Source: Microbacterium forte (lineage in GTDB: Bacteria; Actinomycetota; Actinomycetes; Actinomycetales; Microbacteriaceae). From it: a stretch of 64,000 bases of DNA. The notes under the pieces are model-generated. The model made no database searches. It was not told where the DNA came from and was given only the letters and a program-made list of their open reading frames with translations. A program made the translations under genes and the position numbers. The DNA lies in assembly GCF_031885415.1 (NCBI RefSeq), contig NZ_CP116871.1, positions 1,116,001 through 1,180,000 of the forward strand, read 5' to 3'. Positions 1-10,312 of the stretch are shown in pieces; the stretch's first letter is position 1, and the number at the start of each line of letters is the position of its first letter.

Positions 1-137
1 GGGAGGCGAACCGGCCAGAGGTGGTTGAGCACGACCAAGCCGATGGCCACGGCGCGAAGCGCCTGGATGTCGGTTCGGAAGACCCGCGCCTTCGGAGCCG
101 CGATGAGAGTATCCGCGGTCCGCAACGACGCGCTCAC
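1..137 (-). CDS. Acyltransferase 3 (OafA/YrhL-like), N-terminal fragment cut by window edge
   Basis: Forty-five codons are readable from a GTG at 137, whose GTGA overlaps the stop of the rmlC/D gene by 4 bp, so it is the next gene of the rml operon. The peptide contains FRTDIQALRAVAIGLVVLNH, the N-terminal signature of acyltransferase family 3 (R-x-D-I-x-x-L-R-A-x-A at the start of the first membrane helix, with the conserved His after it). Family members are polytopic membrane enzymes that O-acylate extracellular glycans, so a role in decorating the polysaccharide made by this locus is inferred. The rest of the gene lies outside the window. Confidence 0.75.
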   Translation of the reverse strand, partial: MSASLRTADTLIAAPKARVFRTDIQALRAVAIGLVVLNHLWPVRL

Positions 138-1549
138 GGCGAGAGATACTCCCGAAGAAGATCGTCTCCCGCGCGTGGACGGAAGCCGATGCCGTGCACT
201 CGCGTCAGATCGAGCACGCTGTTCAGCGGGCGCGGGGCGACAGGCGATGTCGCGGAGGCGAAGTACTGCTCCGTCGAGACACCCGTGACCCGTGCCGGAT
301 CATGGCCGGCGAGCTCGAACACACGGCGGGCGACGTCGGCCCAGGTGACGACCTCGCCCTCGGAGGTCAGGTTGTAGACGCCGAACGACGGACGGGTCTC
401 GACCAGCGTGCGGATGAGGCGGGCGATCTCGGTCGCGAACGTGAGGCGCCCGCGCTGGTCGTCGACGACCTTCGGGTCCACGCCCTTCTCTGCCAGCGAG
501 GCCATGGTGCGGACGAAGTTGTTTCCGCTCCCGATCACCCAGGAGGTGCGGACGATGTAGTGACGAGGGGCCGTCGAGACCGCGAGATCACCGGCGGCCT
601 TGGTCTGGCCGTAGACGCCGAGAGGACACACGAGGTCGTCCTCGGCGTACGGCCGATCGGCTGATCCATCGAACACGTAGTCGCTCGACACATGCACGAG
701 CGTGATTCCGTGCTCTGCGGCGATGCGAGCCAGAGCGGCCGGCCCTGCGGCGTTGACCGCCCAGGCGTCGCGCCTGCCGTCCGACGTCTCCGCATGATCG
801 ACGGCCGTGTATGCGGCCGCGTTGATGATCGTGTCGTAGTCGCGCCAGCGGCGCGCCTCGGCCAGCGTCGTCGACCCGAGATCGAAATCGTCACGCGTCG
901 TCCATTCGACGCTCTGCACGCCGTCGAACTCGGCCCGCAGCGCCGTTCCCAGCTGTCCTGCCGAGCCGATCACGAGAGTCTTCCGCGGAGCGACCGGTTC
1001 CACATCTGCGAGGCGCGGGTGCGCGAGATCCTTCGCAGACACCTCGGCATCCGCAAGCGGGATGGGCCACTCGATCGCGGCGGTCTCGTCTGCGAGGTTC
1101 AGGAAGGAATAGGACGCGTCGGGTGACCAGTGGTCGTTCACGAGATACGTGTAGGCCGTATCGGGCTCGAGGGTCTGATACGAGTTGCCGACACCTCGTG
1201 GCACGAAGATGGCCTTGGAGGGATCGAGCTCGGCGGTGAAGACCGCGCCGAACGTCGGGCCTTCGCGCAGGTCGACCCATGCGCCGAAGATACGGCCGGT
1301 CGCGATCGACACCCACTTGTCCCACGGCTCGGCGTGGATACCGCGAGTCGTCCCGACGGCGTCGTTGAAGGAGACGTTGTTCTGGACCGGGCCGAAATCG
1401 GCGAGGCCGAGCGCGGTCATCTTCTCGCGCTGCCAGTTCTCCTTGAACCACCCACGCGAATCGCCGTGGACCGGCAGATCGAAGATCTCCAGTCCCGGAA
1501 TCGTCGTCTCGGTGCGATTCAGGGACTTGCCGAAGTCGATCTCACTCAT
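134..1549 (-). CDS. rmlCD: Fused dTDP-4-dehydrorhamnose 3,5-epimerase / dTDP-4-dehydrorhamnose reductase (RmlC-RmlD)
   Basis: 471 aa with two enzymes in one chain. Residues 1 to about 185 are RmlC-like (cupin epimerase; RGIHAEPWDKWVSIATG carries the catalytic-type His). From about residue 190 an NAD(P)-binding Rossmann fold begins (VIGSAGQLGTAL) with a YGQTK active-site YxxxK, as in RmlD. Together these steps convert dTDP-4-keto-6-deoxyglucose to dTDP-L-rhamnose in the cytoplasm. It follows rmlB by 4 nt and overlaps the downstream acyltransferase start by 4 bp. The ATG at 1549 begins the conserved region. Epimerase and reductase are separate proteins in most bacteria; the fusion is familiar in this actinobacterial group. 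Confidence 0.93.
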   Translation of the reverse strand: MSEIDFGKSLNRTETTIPGLEIFDLPVHGDSRGWFKENWQREKMTALGLADFGPVQNNVSFNDAVGTTRGIHAEPWDKWVSIATGRIFGAWVDLREGPTFGAVFTAELDPSKAIFVPRGVGNSYQTLEPDTAYTYLVNDHWSPDASYSFLNLADETAAIEWPIPLADAEVSAKDLAHPRLADVEPVAPRKTLVIGSAGQLGTALRAEFDGVQSVEWTTRDDFDLGSTTLAEARRWRDYDTIINAAAYTAVDHAETSDGRRDAWAVNAAGPAALARIAAEHGITLVHVSSDYVFDGSADRPYAEDDLVCPLGVYGQTKAAGDLAVSTAPRHYIVRTSWVIGSGNNFVRTMASLAEKGVDPKVVDDQRGRLTFATEIARLIRTLVETRPSFGVYNLTSEGEVVTWADVARRVFELAGHDPARVTGVSTEQYFASATSPVAPRPLNSVLDLTRVHGIGFRPRAGDDLLREYLSP

Positions 1550-1553
1550 CGGG

Positions 1554-3421
<1,868 letters not shown>

Positions 3422-3439
3422 CCCAATATCGTGCCACAT

Positions 3440-3525
3440 CCCAGCTGGGACTCAGATTGACACGATTTACTTGCGTCACATCGTTCACACTGGCATCGTG
3501 GGTACATTTCCGTCACAATGAGCAG
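3440..3525. promoter_or_regulatory. Divergent promoter region between rmlA and the secreted repeat protein
   Basis: About 86 bp separate the two divergent starts, and this stretch is noticeably more AT-rich than its surroundings. On the plus strand CACAAT at 3514-3519 stands 6 nt before the GTG at 3526, the spacing seen at many other probable leaderless starts in this window. No convincing -10 was identified for rmlA. Confidence 0.4.
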
Positions 3526-5814
3526 GTGACCGGCTCAAAATCCCCCCACCTGCTCGGCCTCCTCGCCAGTGCAGCGGCTGTCGTCCTCGCCGCATCCCTG
3601 CTCGTGGCGACGCCGGCCAGTGCCGTCTCGCCCTCATCCTCCGGTGGCCTGTCGGCCGCCGCATCAGCGCAGACATCGTCGACGGCGACGGCGACCGGTT
3701 CAGTGGACGCATCCATACGCGACACCGCGAACCTGGCGCAGTTCAAGTCGGGGAACATCATCTCCGATGCCGTGTTCTTCCAGAGCGACACGATGTCTGC
3801 GGGCCAGATCGACTCGTTCTTCCGCGGAAAAGTCGCATCGTGCCGCAGCGGATACGTCTGCCTCAAGGACTACCGCCAGAACACGCCGAACCGTCCGGCA
3901 GACAGCTATTGCCGTGGCTACACCGGGGCGGCGAACGAGTCGGCGGCCACGATCATCGCGCGGGTCGCGCAGTCCTGCGGCATCAACCCTCGGGTGCTCA
4001 TCGTGATGCTCGAGAAGGAGCAGAGCCTCGTCACGCACACGTGGCCGAGCAGCTGGCGCTTCGACATGGCACTCGGTCAGGGCTGCCCTGACACGGCGCC
4101 GTGCGATCCGGCATATGCAGGCTTCTTCTACCAGATCTACGGTGCGGCCAGGCAGATGCAGATCTATGCCGAGGGACGCTGGTTCACGTACTACGCGCCG
4201 GGAAAGACCTGGAACATCCTCTATCACCCGAACAGGGCCTGCGGCTCGGCACCGGTTCGCGTCGAGAACAAGGCGACTGCCGCGCTCTACTACTACACCC
4301 CGTATCAGCCGAATCGAGCGGCGCTCAATGCCGGCTACGGCAGCGGGGACGGGTGCTCCAGCTACGGCAATCGCAACTTCTACCAGTTCTTCACCGATTG
4401 GTTCGGCAGCACGCAGACGGCGGGCGGCGCTGCGGCCACCCTCGCGCAGGTCCCGGGTCGCGCGGAGATATATCTGGTGCAGTCAGGCATGCGTCACCAT
4501 GTCGTCGCGGGCGAGGACTACGCCGCGCTTCGAGCGAGGCTCGGTGGGGCCGTGTCCGTGGCCGCGACGTACCTCGATCCCCTGCCCGAGGGCAAGCCGG
4601 TCACGCGTTACGTGCACGACCCTCGGACGGGCACGCTCTACCTTCTGGAACCGGATGGCACCCGGCATCGATTCGTCGACGCGGCGCAGGTCGCCCTGTT
4701 CGGATACTCGTTCAGCTCGTACGTGAACCTCACCGGCGCCACGGCGGACCGGTTCTCCGAGGGCGCTCCCGTCGGGTCGTTCTTCCGCTCGGGAACGGAG
4801 CCGGAGGTGTACCTCTATCAGTCAGGTCTACGCAGGCATGTCGCCAACCAGCAGACCTGGGCCGAGGTCTCCCGGGGCACGCCGGGATACGTCGCCTCGA
4901 TGAAACCGTCGGCGGCCGCGGCGATCGGCAATGGCCTCCTCGTGATCAAGGCGAACAGCCTGATCCGCTCCGTGGGCTCGAAGGACGCGTACCTCACGCT
5001 TCTCGGCGACCGTCTGCTGCGCGTCCCCAACACCGCGCTCGCCGCTGAGTTCGGGGCCACGGGCCTCACCGTGGTGCCGAGCAGTTCGGTCGCAGCCAAC
5101 ACGAAGACCGGGTTGACGCTCACTCCCGTCGTCTCGTGCGGCAGCACCAACATGATCGCCGCGGGGGGCAAGCTCTACCCGGTGACGGGCAGTCAGTTCG
5201 GGGGGATCAAGCCGACGAAGCTCGGCAGCGGCGAGTGCGGCGCGATGCCTCGCGCGAAGACGACGGTCTCTGCGCCGCTGTTCATACAGCCGCAGGGAGC
5301 ACCCGAGATCTACGTCATCTCGGGAGGAACGCTGCGCCATGTCCCGTCCCCCGCCGATCTGCTGGCCATCAACGGGTCCAGACCGTTGCAGGTGCTGCCT
5401 TGGTCACAGGCCACCGTCCAGTGGTTCGGCACCGGCGCAGCGAATCTCCCCGCGAACTCCTTCGTGCGCTTCACCGGACGCGCGGAGATCTACCGATATG
5501 AGAACGGGTTGCTGCGTCACGTCCGCAGCATCAAGACCCTCCTCCAGCTGAACGGAGGAACGCCGCCACGCGAGTACGTGCTCCCGGGCGACCAGCTCTC
5601 GCGCTACAAGGTCGGGTCGCCCCTGCTCACCAGCGGAGTCGACTTCGTGCAGTTCACCGGCGCGCCCGAGATCTACTTCTACGAGAACGGCAAGCTGAGG
5701 CACGTGAGCTCGCCCTCGGTCCTGCTCAGACTCGGCGGCGGGCGCGCACCCGAGGTGCTCCAGCTCGCGCCCGCGTTCAAAGCGGACTACGCGGTGGGCA
5801 CTCCGATCACGTGA
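3526..5814 (+). CDS. Secreted protein with lysozyme-like N-terminal region and C-terminal EIY...RHV repeats
   Basis: 762 aa from a GTG at 3526; upstream in-frame codons give no signal-peptide-compatible start. Residues 1-33 form a signal peptide ending ATPASA, so the protein is exported. Residues about 60-310 are a Cys-containing domain (FKSGNIISDAVFF, VLIVMLEKEQSLVTHTWPSS, FYQFFTDWFGS) found in actinobacterial secreted proteins often loosely labelled hemagglutinin; the E-K-E-Q-S stretch resembles a lysozyme-like active-site helix (inference). Residues about 312-762 carry degenerate repeats of roughly 60 aa with core [AP]E[IV]Y-x5-G-x2-RHV, clearest at about residues 312, 426, 592, 652 and 712. 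Its place opposite rmlA suggests a surface or wall function. No known enzyme was firmly recognised. Confidence 0.8.
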   Translation: MTGSKSPHLLGLLASAAAVVLAASLLVATPASAVSPSSSGGLSAAASAQTSSTATATGSVDASIRDTANLAQFKSGNIISDAVFFQSDTMSAGQIDSFFRGKVASCRSGYVCLKDYRQNTPNRPADSYCRGYTGAANESAATIIARVAQSCGINPRVLIVMLEKEQSLVTHTWPSSWRFDMALGQGCPDTAPCDPAYAGFFYQIYGAARQMQIYAEGRWFTYYAPGKTWNILYHPNRACGSAPVRVENKATAALYYYTPYQPNRAALNAGYGSGDGCSSYGNRNFYQFFTDWFGSTQTAGGAAATLAQVPGRAEIYLVQSGMRHHVVAGEDYAALRARLGGAVSVAATYLDPLPEGKPVTRYVHDPRTGTLYLLEPDGTRHRFVDAAQVALFGYSFSSYVNLTGATADRFSEGAPVGSFFRSGTEPEVYLYQSGLRRHVANQQTWAEVSRGTPGYVASMKPSAAAAIGNGLLVIKANSLIRSVGSKDAYLTLLGDRLLRVPNTALAAEFGATGLTVVPSSSVAANTKTGLTLTPVVSCGSTNMIAAGGKLYPVTGSQFGGIKPTKLGSGECGAMPRAKTTVSAPLFIQPQGAPEIYVISGGTLRHVPSPADLLAINGSRPLQVLPWSQATVQWFGTGAANLPANSFVRFTGRAEIYRYENGLLRHVRSIKTLLQLNGGTPPREYVLPGDQLSRYKVGSPLLTSGVDFVQFTGAPEIYFYENGKLRHVSSPSVLLRLGGGRAPEVLQLAPAFKADYAVGTPIT

Positions 5815-5842
5815 CAGGTCGATCCGATAGGATCGGGGAACT

Positions 5843-6598
5843 ATGAGCTTGTCGTCGGACCGTGTCCTCGTGATTGTCCCCGCATGGAACGAGGCCCGCA
5901 ACGTCGGACGCACCGTGCACGAGGTCCGCGCCGCGAACGCCGACTTCGATCTTCTCGTCGTCGACGACGGATCCACGGATGACACAGGTGCGGTCGCCCG
6001 AGAAGCCGGTGCGACGGTCATCTCCCTTCCCTTCAACCTCGGAGTCGGCGGAGCGATGCGCACCGGCTTCACGTATGCGAAACGTCACGGCTACACCCGC
6101 GCGATCCAGGTCGACGCCGATGGGCAGCACAACCCGCTCGACATCGCCCGCGTCCTCGCCGGTCTCGACACCGCGGACATCTCGATCGGCGCTCGGTTCG
6201 CGGACGTCGGCGACTATTCGGTTCGGGGCCCTCGCCACTGGGCGATGCTGTTCCTGGCGAAGACGGTGTCCAGGGTCGCCAAGACCCGTCTCACCGATGT
6301 GACGAGCGGCTTCCGCGCCGCCAACAGCCGAGCCATCGAGCAGTATGTCCGCTACTACCCCGCCGAGTACCTCGGCGACACCATCGATTCCCTCGTCGCA
6401 GCCTGTCACGCGGGTTTGACGGTGACGCAGGTTCCCGTGGCCATGCGGCCGCGAGTCCACGGCACGCCGAGCCAGGGTCCGGTCGGAGCATCGATCTATC
6501 TGCTGCGTTCGGTGTTCACGCTCGGCCTGGCCATGCTGCGTCGCACCGGCTCGACGAGCCAATCCACCGGTGTCCGCGAACAGGAGGACGCAAAGTGA
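5843..6598 (+). CDS. Family 2 glycosyltransferase (polyprenyl-phosphate sugar transferase type)
   Basis: 251 aa with the compact GT-A fold of DPM1-like enzymes: PAWNEARNVGRTVHEV near the N-terminus, VVDDGSTDD, and QVDADGQHNP as the metal- and nucleotide-binding DxD-type motif. Such enzymes move a sugar from a nucleotide donor to a polyprenyl phosphate at the inner membrane face. It has no large C-terminal membrane domain. The next gene, a DUF2304 membrane protein, overlaps its stop, a pairing common for this GT2 subgroup and suggesting a complex. A TAGGAT box lies at 5828-5833, 9 nt before the ATG, so the 5' leader is probably very short. Confidence 0.85.
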   Translation: MSLSSDRVLVIVPAWNEARNVGRTVHEVRAANADFDLLVVDDGSTDDTGAVAREAGATVISLPFNLGVGGAMRTGFTYAKRHGYTRAIQVDADGQHNPLDIARVLAGLDTADISIGARFADVGDYSVRGPRHWAMLFLAKTVSRVAKTRLTDVTSGFRAANSRAIEQYVRYYPAEYLGDTIDSLVAACHAGLTVTQVPVAMRPRVHGTPSQGPVGASIYLLRSVFTLGLAMLRRTGSTSQSTGVREQEDAK

Positions 6599-6993
6599 TC
6601 GTCGTCGTCGGGATCGCCCTCTCGCTGTTCATCCTCGTGCTGGTCTTCTGGATGCTTCTGACGCGACGCCTTCGCGAGAAGTACGCGGTGATGTGGATCG
6701 TCATCGCGCTGAGCGTCCTGCTGCTCGGGATCTTCCCGCAGCTTCTGCTCTGGGCGACCTCGCTTCTCGGTGTTCAGGTGCCGGCCAACCTCCTGTTCGC
6801 TCTCGCGATCACCCTGCTCCTCGGTGTCTCGCTGCATCTCTCCTGGGAGCTCTCCCAGGCGGAGGACGAGATCCGTCGCGTTGCGGAGGAGGCGGCGCTG
6901 TCGCGCGCAGAGGTGGACAGGTTGGACAGCCGCATCGCGGCCCTGGAGGCTCAGCACCGGGGCGGCGGCGCCGACAGCGCTCCCCCGGCATGA
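6595..6993 (+). CDS. DUF2304 membrane protein
   Basis: 132 aa starting at a GTG that overlaps the stop of the preceding GT2 by 4 bp. Three hydrophobic segments (about 1-22, 30-50 and 62-84) are followed by a charged, helical tail rich in Glu and Arg (about 88-120), likely a cytoplasmic coiled coil. This is the DUF2304 pattern; family members usually sit beside DPM1-like glycosyltransferases and are thought to assist them at the membrane, but the role is unproven. Its own stop overlaps the next GT2 start (ATGA), so the three genes are translationally coupled. Confidence 0.8.
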   Translation: MIVVVGIALSLFILVLVFWMLLTRRLREKYAVMWIVIALSVLLLGIFPQLLLWATSLLGVQVPANLLFALAITLLLGVSLHLSWELSQAEDEIRRVAEEAALSRAEVDRLDSRIAALEAQHRGGGADSAPPA

Positions 6994-7937
6994 CGTCGCG
7001 ACACTCGAGCGACGGCGTCTGGGGCGTCGTCACCGTTCATCGCCCCGCGCAGGTGCCTCCGCTGCTCGCTGATCTCGCTCCCCAAGTCAGCGGGATCATC
7101 GTGGTCGACGACGGCAGCGGCTCCGAGTTCGATTCGATCCGCGCGGAGATCGCGGCGAGCGGAGCGCTGGTGCTCGCCTTGGAGCGCAACTCCGGCATCG
7201 GCGCCGCGCTCAATCGCGGCATCCGCTGCGCCCTCGACAAGGGCGCGAGCGCGATCGTGACGTTCGATCAGGACTCGACCATCGCTCCCGGGTTCGTCGA
7301 CGCTCTGAGCGCGGCGTGGGAACATGCTCGCGCTCACGGCGTCCCCGCCGGCCCCGTGGTTCCGGAGTTCTTCGCCGACGTCTCCCAGGCCGGACCGCCG
7401 GCAGGACACGGAGTGGTCCATGCTGCTCACGCGATCCAGTCCGGCATGTATCTCCCCGCGGGAGTGGTCGACCAGGTCGGGCTGATGGACGAAGCCCTCT
7501 TCATCGACCTCGTGGACACCGATTTCGAGCTCCGCTGCCTTGACGCGGACCTGCCGTGCATCGTCGCCCCCGGCCTCCGACTGCCGCACCGCTTGGGTGC
7601 GCGCTACCGGTTCCCGGGGCCGCTCGGGGCGCTCCTTCCCACCCTCACGCTGAGCACTCCGTTCCGGTACTACTACAGGGCCAGGAATCGCATCGTGCTG
7701 GCGCGGCGCCACCCGCGGCATCGCGCGCGCCTGCGCCGCGACGCACGAGCCGACTACGCGTACTTCCTGATCGCGTGGATGCTGGCGAGGCCCCGCTCGA
7801 CCATGCGGAAGCTGCTCGTCGCGGGATTCCGCGACGGACGAGCCGAACGCATGGGGAGGATGGGGCTTGCGCTCATGACTGAGGCTGCCCGTGTCACGTG
7901 GCGGGCTCGCCCCCTCCCTGACGCGGAATCTGCCTGA
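6990..7937 (+). CDS. Family 2 glycosyltransferase, rhamnosyltransferase-like
   Basis: 315 aa from the ATG at 6990, overlapping the DUF2304 stop by 4 bp. The fold shows VVTVHRPAQVPPLL, IIVVDDGSGS, LERNSGIGAALNRGI and TFDQDST, the DQDS form of the acceptor/metal motif typical of RfbF/WbbL-like rhamnosyltransferases. A later IDLVDTDFELRC segment is also typical. It probably transfers rhamnose from the dTDP-rhamnose made by the adjacent rml operon, but the specificity is inferred from family resemblance and context. The gene ends 6 nt before a convergent GT2. Confidence 0.82.
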   Translation: MTSRHSSDGVWGVVTVHRPAQVPPLLADLAPQVSGIIVVDDGSGSEFDSIRAEIAASGALVLALERNSGIGAALNRGIRCALDKGASAIVTFDQDSTIAPGFVDALSAAWEHARAHGVPAGPVVPEFFADVSQAGPPAGHGVVHAAHAIQSGMYLPAGVVDQVGLMDEALFIDLVDTDFELRCLDADLPCIVAPGLRLPHRLGARYRFPGPLGALLPTLTLSTPFRYYYRARNRIVLARRHPRHRARLRRDARADYAYFLIAWMLARPRSTMRKLLVAGFRDGRAERMGRMGLALMTEAARVTWRARPLPDAESA

Positions 7938-7943
7938 GGCCGT

Positions 7944-8945
7944 CTACGGCGCCACGGTGGGTGTCCGTCGACGCCCCCGGATCAGCCACCCCGACGCCCA
8001 GCTCCCCAGGTACGCGATGACGAACGGCGTCGGCACGACCTGTGCGCGCCGGACTCGACGCAGCATCCCCAGCGTGTCGCGCAGCCGCCGGCCCGCACCG
8101 AAGCGCCGATCCGCCTCGATCGCGGATGGCGAGCGAGGATCACGTTCCACGAGGGTCTGGGCCATGAGCTGGCGCCACCCCACGTAGATCCAGAACAGCA
8201 TCCGTGCCATCGCCCACGGCGACGCGGCGCCCTCGTACCGCACCGAGAACTCGACGGCGTTCCCCCAGGCTCGTCGCAGTGTCGCGATCGGGCCGAGACG
8301 CAGCCGACTCGGATCACCGAACACGTTCGCGGAGTGCTGCACGTAGTCCTGCACGACGTCCTCGACGACGCGGCCGCCTCCCCGAGCCATCCCGACGACG
8401 GCGAGCCAGTGATCGTGCGCGACGGTGTGGGAGGAGAGACGTGGAAAGGGCAGCGCGGTCGACAGCAGTTCGGCGCGGAACACGCACAACGAGCCGGTGA
8501 ACTGATTCACGATCATCGTCGACGCGGCATCGAGCTGCCGTCGCTCGGTGAATCCGAGCACCTCGTCACCGGGGTGGGCCACCAGCCGGGCTTGGCCCGA
8601 CACGATCGCAGACTCGGAGAGATGCGGAAGCAGGGTCTCGAGCTTGTGCGGGTACCAGAAGTCGTCCTGGTCGCTCAGCGCCACCCACTCCGCCGCTGCG
8701 GGAACTGCCGCGAGACCCCTCTCGAAGTTCAGGTAGAAGCCCAGTCGACGGCCGTCTGCGAGGATCCGGAAGCGTTCGTCTCCGGCCGCGACATCGGCGA
8801 GCACCTCCTCGACGGTCTCGAGTTCTCCGTCGACGGAGATGATGCACTCCCAGTCGGTCACCGTCTGATCGCGTATCGAGGCGAGCTGACGGGCGAACAG
8901 TTCCTTGGAGGGTCGATAGGCGGCGAGCACGATAACTCCAACCAT
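7944..8945 (-). CDS. Family 2 glycosyltransferase
   Basis: 333 aa from the ATG at 8945, chosen because the GT2 fold begins at once (MVGVIVLAAYRPSKELFARQ) and a GGAGAGG sequence lies upstream; a longer reading to 9074 would run into the divergent flippase gene. Motifs: VDGELE after the first half-domain and ALSDQDDFWYPHKL, the DQDD variant common in O-antigen and rhamnan-type transferases. The C-terminus ends in a hydrophobic stretch and basic residues (GSWASGWLIRGRRR), which may attach it to the membrane. Acceptor and donor are unknown. It converges on the preceding GT2 with only 6 nt between stops. Confidence 0.82.
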   Translation of the reverse strand: MVGVIVLAAYRPSKELFARQLASIRDQTVTDWECIISVDGELETVEEVLADVAAGDERFRILADGRRLGFYLNFERGLAAVPAAAEWVALSDQDDFWYPHKLETLLPHLSESAIVSGQARLVAHPGDEVLGFTERRQLDAASTMIVNQFTGSLCVFRAELLSTALPFPRLSSHTVAHDHWLAVVGMARGGGRVVEDVVQDYVQHSANVFGDPSRLRLGPIATLRRAWGNAVEFSVRYEGAASPWAMARMLFWIYVGWRQLMAQTLVERDPRSPSAIEADRRFGAGRRLRDTLGMLRRVRRAQVVPTPFVIAYLGSWASGWLIRGRRRTPTVAP

Positions 8946-9055
8946 TGGTCCCTGACCTCTCCGTAAAGCCGACTCAAGTAGTCTAGGGTCGCACGCGTTC
9001 ACGTCCCCGCCATCCCGAATGGTGTTGGGCCGCAATGGTCCGAGGAGTCCCATCG

Positions 9056-10312
9056 ATGAAGGTTCTACTGTCACGCTTCGCGGGCTTTAGCGCCGTTCCT
9101 CTGATCTCCTTCATCGCCCCTCTGTTCCTGCTGCCCATCATCCCGAACGTCTTCGGCTTGGCGGCATGGGGCTCCGTGGGCACGGCTCAGGCGGTGGGAA
9201 CCGTCTGCGCGATCGTCGCGGGGTTCGGCTGGAACATCTCCGGCGGTGCGCGCATCGCGCTCAGCGCCGACGATGCCGCCCGGCGTCAGATCTTCGGTGA
9301 TTCGTTCTGGTGCCGCGGCCTGCTCGTCGTGGCGGCGGGATCGGTCGGCGCCGCGCTCAGCTCGGTCCTCGTCCCCGCCGAGTTCCGCCTCGTCGCCGCA
9401 CTCGTCACCCTGGCGACCACGGCTGCGGCCATGACCGTCGTCTGGTACGCGGTCGGCGTGGGCAATGCGCGAGTGGTTCTGCTGTTCGAGACCCTCCCGG
9501 TGAGCATCAGCGTGGCTCTGGCGATCCCCCTCCTCCTGCTCACGGAGCAATTGCTGTGGTACCCGATCCTCACGCTGATCGGATTCCTCACCGGCCCTCT
9601 GCTTCTGAACCTCCGCCTCTATCGTCGGCCGCTGCCCCCGTTCGCAGGGCGGCGGATCCTGCGCGCATACCGCGCGAACCTCTCGGTCGCCGCGGCTGAG
9701 ACGATCGGCGGCTCCTACACCTCTGCACCCATCCCGCTCGCGCAGGGCATACTCGGCGCGACGGCCAGCGGTCAGGCCACGTCTGCGGACAAGTTCTTCC
9801 GCATCGCCCTCTTCGCCGTCACCGTTCTGTCGAACACCCTTCAGAAATGGGTGCTCGAGGTCTCCTACGCTCATGGTCGGCTGCGGCGCCATTTCGTGGC
9901 CTTCGCGCTCCATGCCGCCCTCGCCCTGATCGGAGGCGCAGCGCTGACGGTGCTCGGACCGGTGTTCTCCTCATTGTTGTTCGGCGAGAGGGCGACGCCC
10001 GAGATCGCCGTGTTCCTCGGGTTCGGCGCAACCTTCGCGCTCACCAGTCTGACGACGCCTTTCATCCGCAATGTCCTGGTCCCGGCAGGCCTGAACCGCT
10101 ACGTGCTCTTCGGCACTCTCGGCGCTGCTCTCGTCGGGGTCCCCCTCATGGTCTTCGGCGCCCAGTGGGGCCTCAGCGGGATCATCGCCGGGCTCGCGGC
10201 CTCTGAGCTCGTGATCCTCGCCGTCGTCGTGACAGCCGGAACACATCATCTGCTCCTGGAGAGGCGATCGGCTCTCGCCCTCGTCGCCCCGGCTGAGGGA
10301 GACATCGCATGA
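9056..10312 (+). CDS. Polysaccharide flippase, Wzx-like (MATE/MOP superfamily)
   Basis: 418 aa beginning at the ATG at 9056, which has a GAGGAG sequence 8 nt upstream; a GTG at 9035 has no such site. About 10-12 hydrophobic segments cover nearly the whole chain, with a basic first loop, the layout of Wzx/RfbX polysaccharide translocases that flip undecaprenyl-linked repeat units across the membrane. Family assignment rests on topology and on the genomic setting among glycosyltransferases. The next GT2 start overlaps its stop by 4 bp, so both are co-translated. An ABC exporter lies further along in the locus, so two export routes may coexist. Confidence 0.8.
   Translation: MKVLLSRFAGFSAVPLISFIAPLFLLPIIPNVFGLAAWGSVGTAQAVGTVCAIVAGFGWNISGGARIALSADDAARRQIFGDSFWCRGLLVVAAGSVGAALSSVLVPAEFRLVAALVTLATTAAAMTVVWYAVGVGNARVVLLFETLPVSISVALAIPLLLLTEQLLWYPILTLIGFLTGPLLLNLRLYRRPLPPFAGRRILRAYRANLSVAAAETIGGSYTSAPIPLAQGILGATASGQATSADKFFRIALFAVTVLSNTLQKWVLEVSYAHGRLRRHFVAFALHAALALIGGAALTVLGPVFSSLLFGERATPEIAVFLGFGATFALTSLTTPFIRNVLVPAGLNRYVLFGTLGAALVGVPLMVFGAQWGLSGIIAGLAASELVILAVVVTAGTHHLLLERRSALALVAPAEGDIA

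Noticed and set aside
6570..6989. N-terminal extension of the rhamnosyltransferase-like gene
   Set aside because: This part is the shifted frame of the DUF2304 gene, Arg/Pro-rich and meaningless; the ATG at 6990 overlaps the DUF2304 stop.
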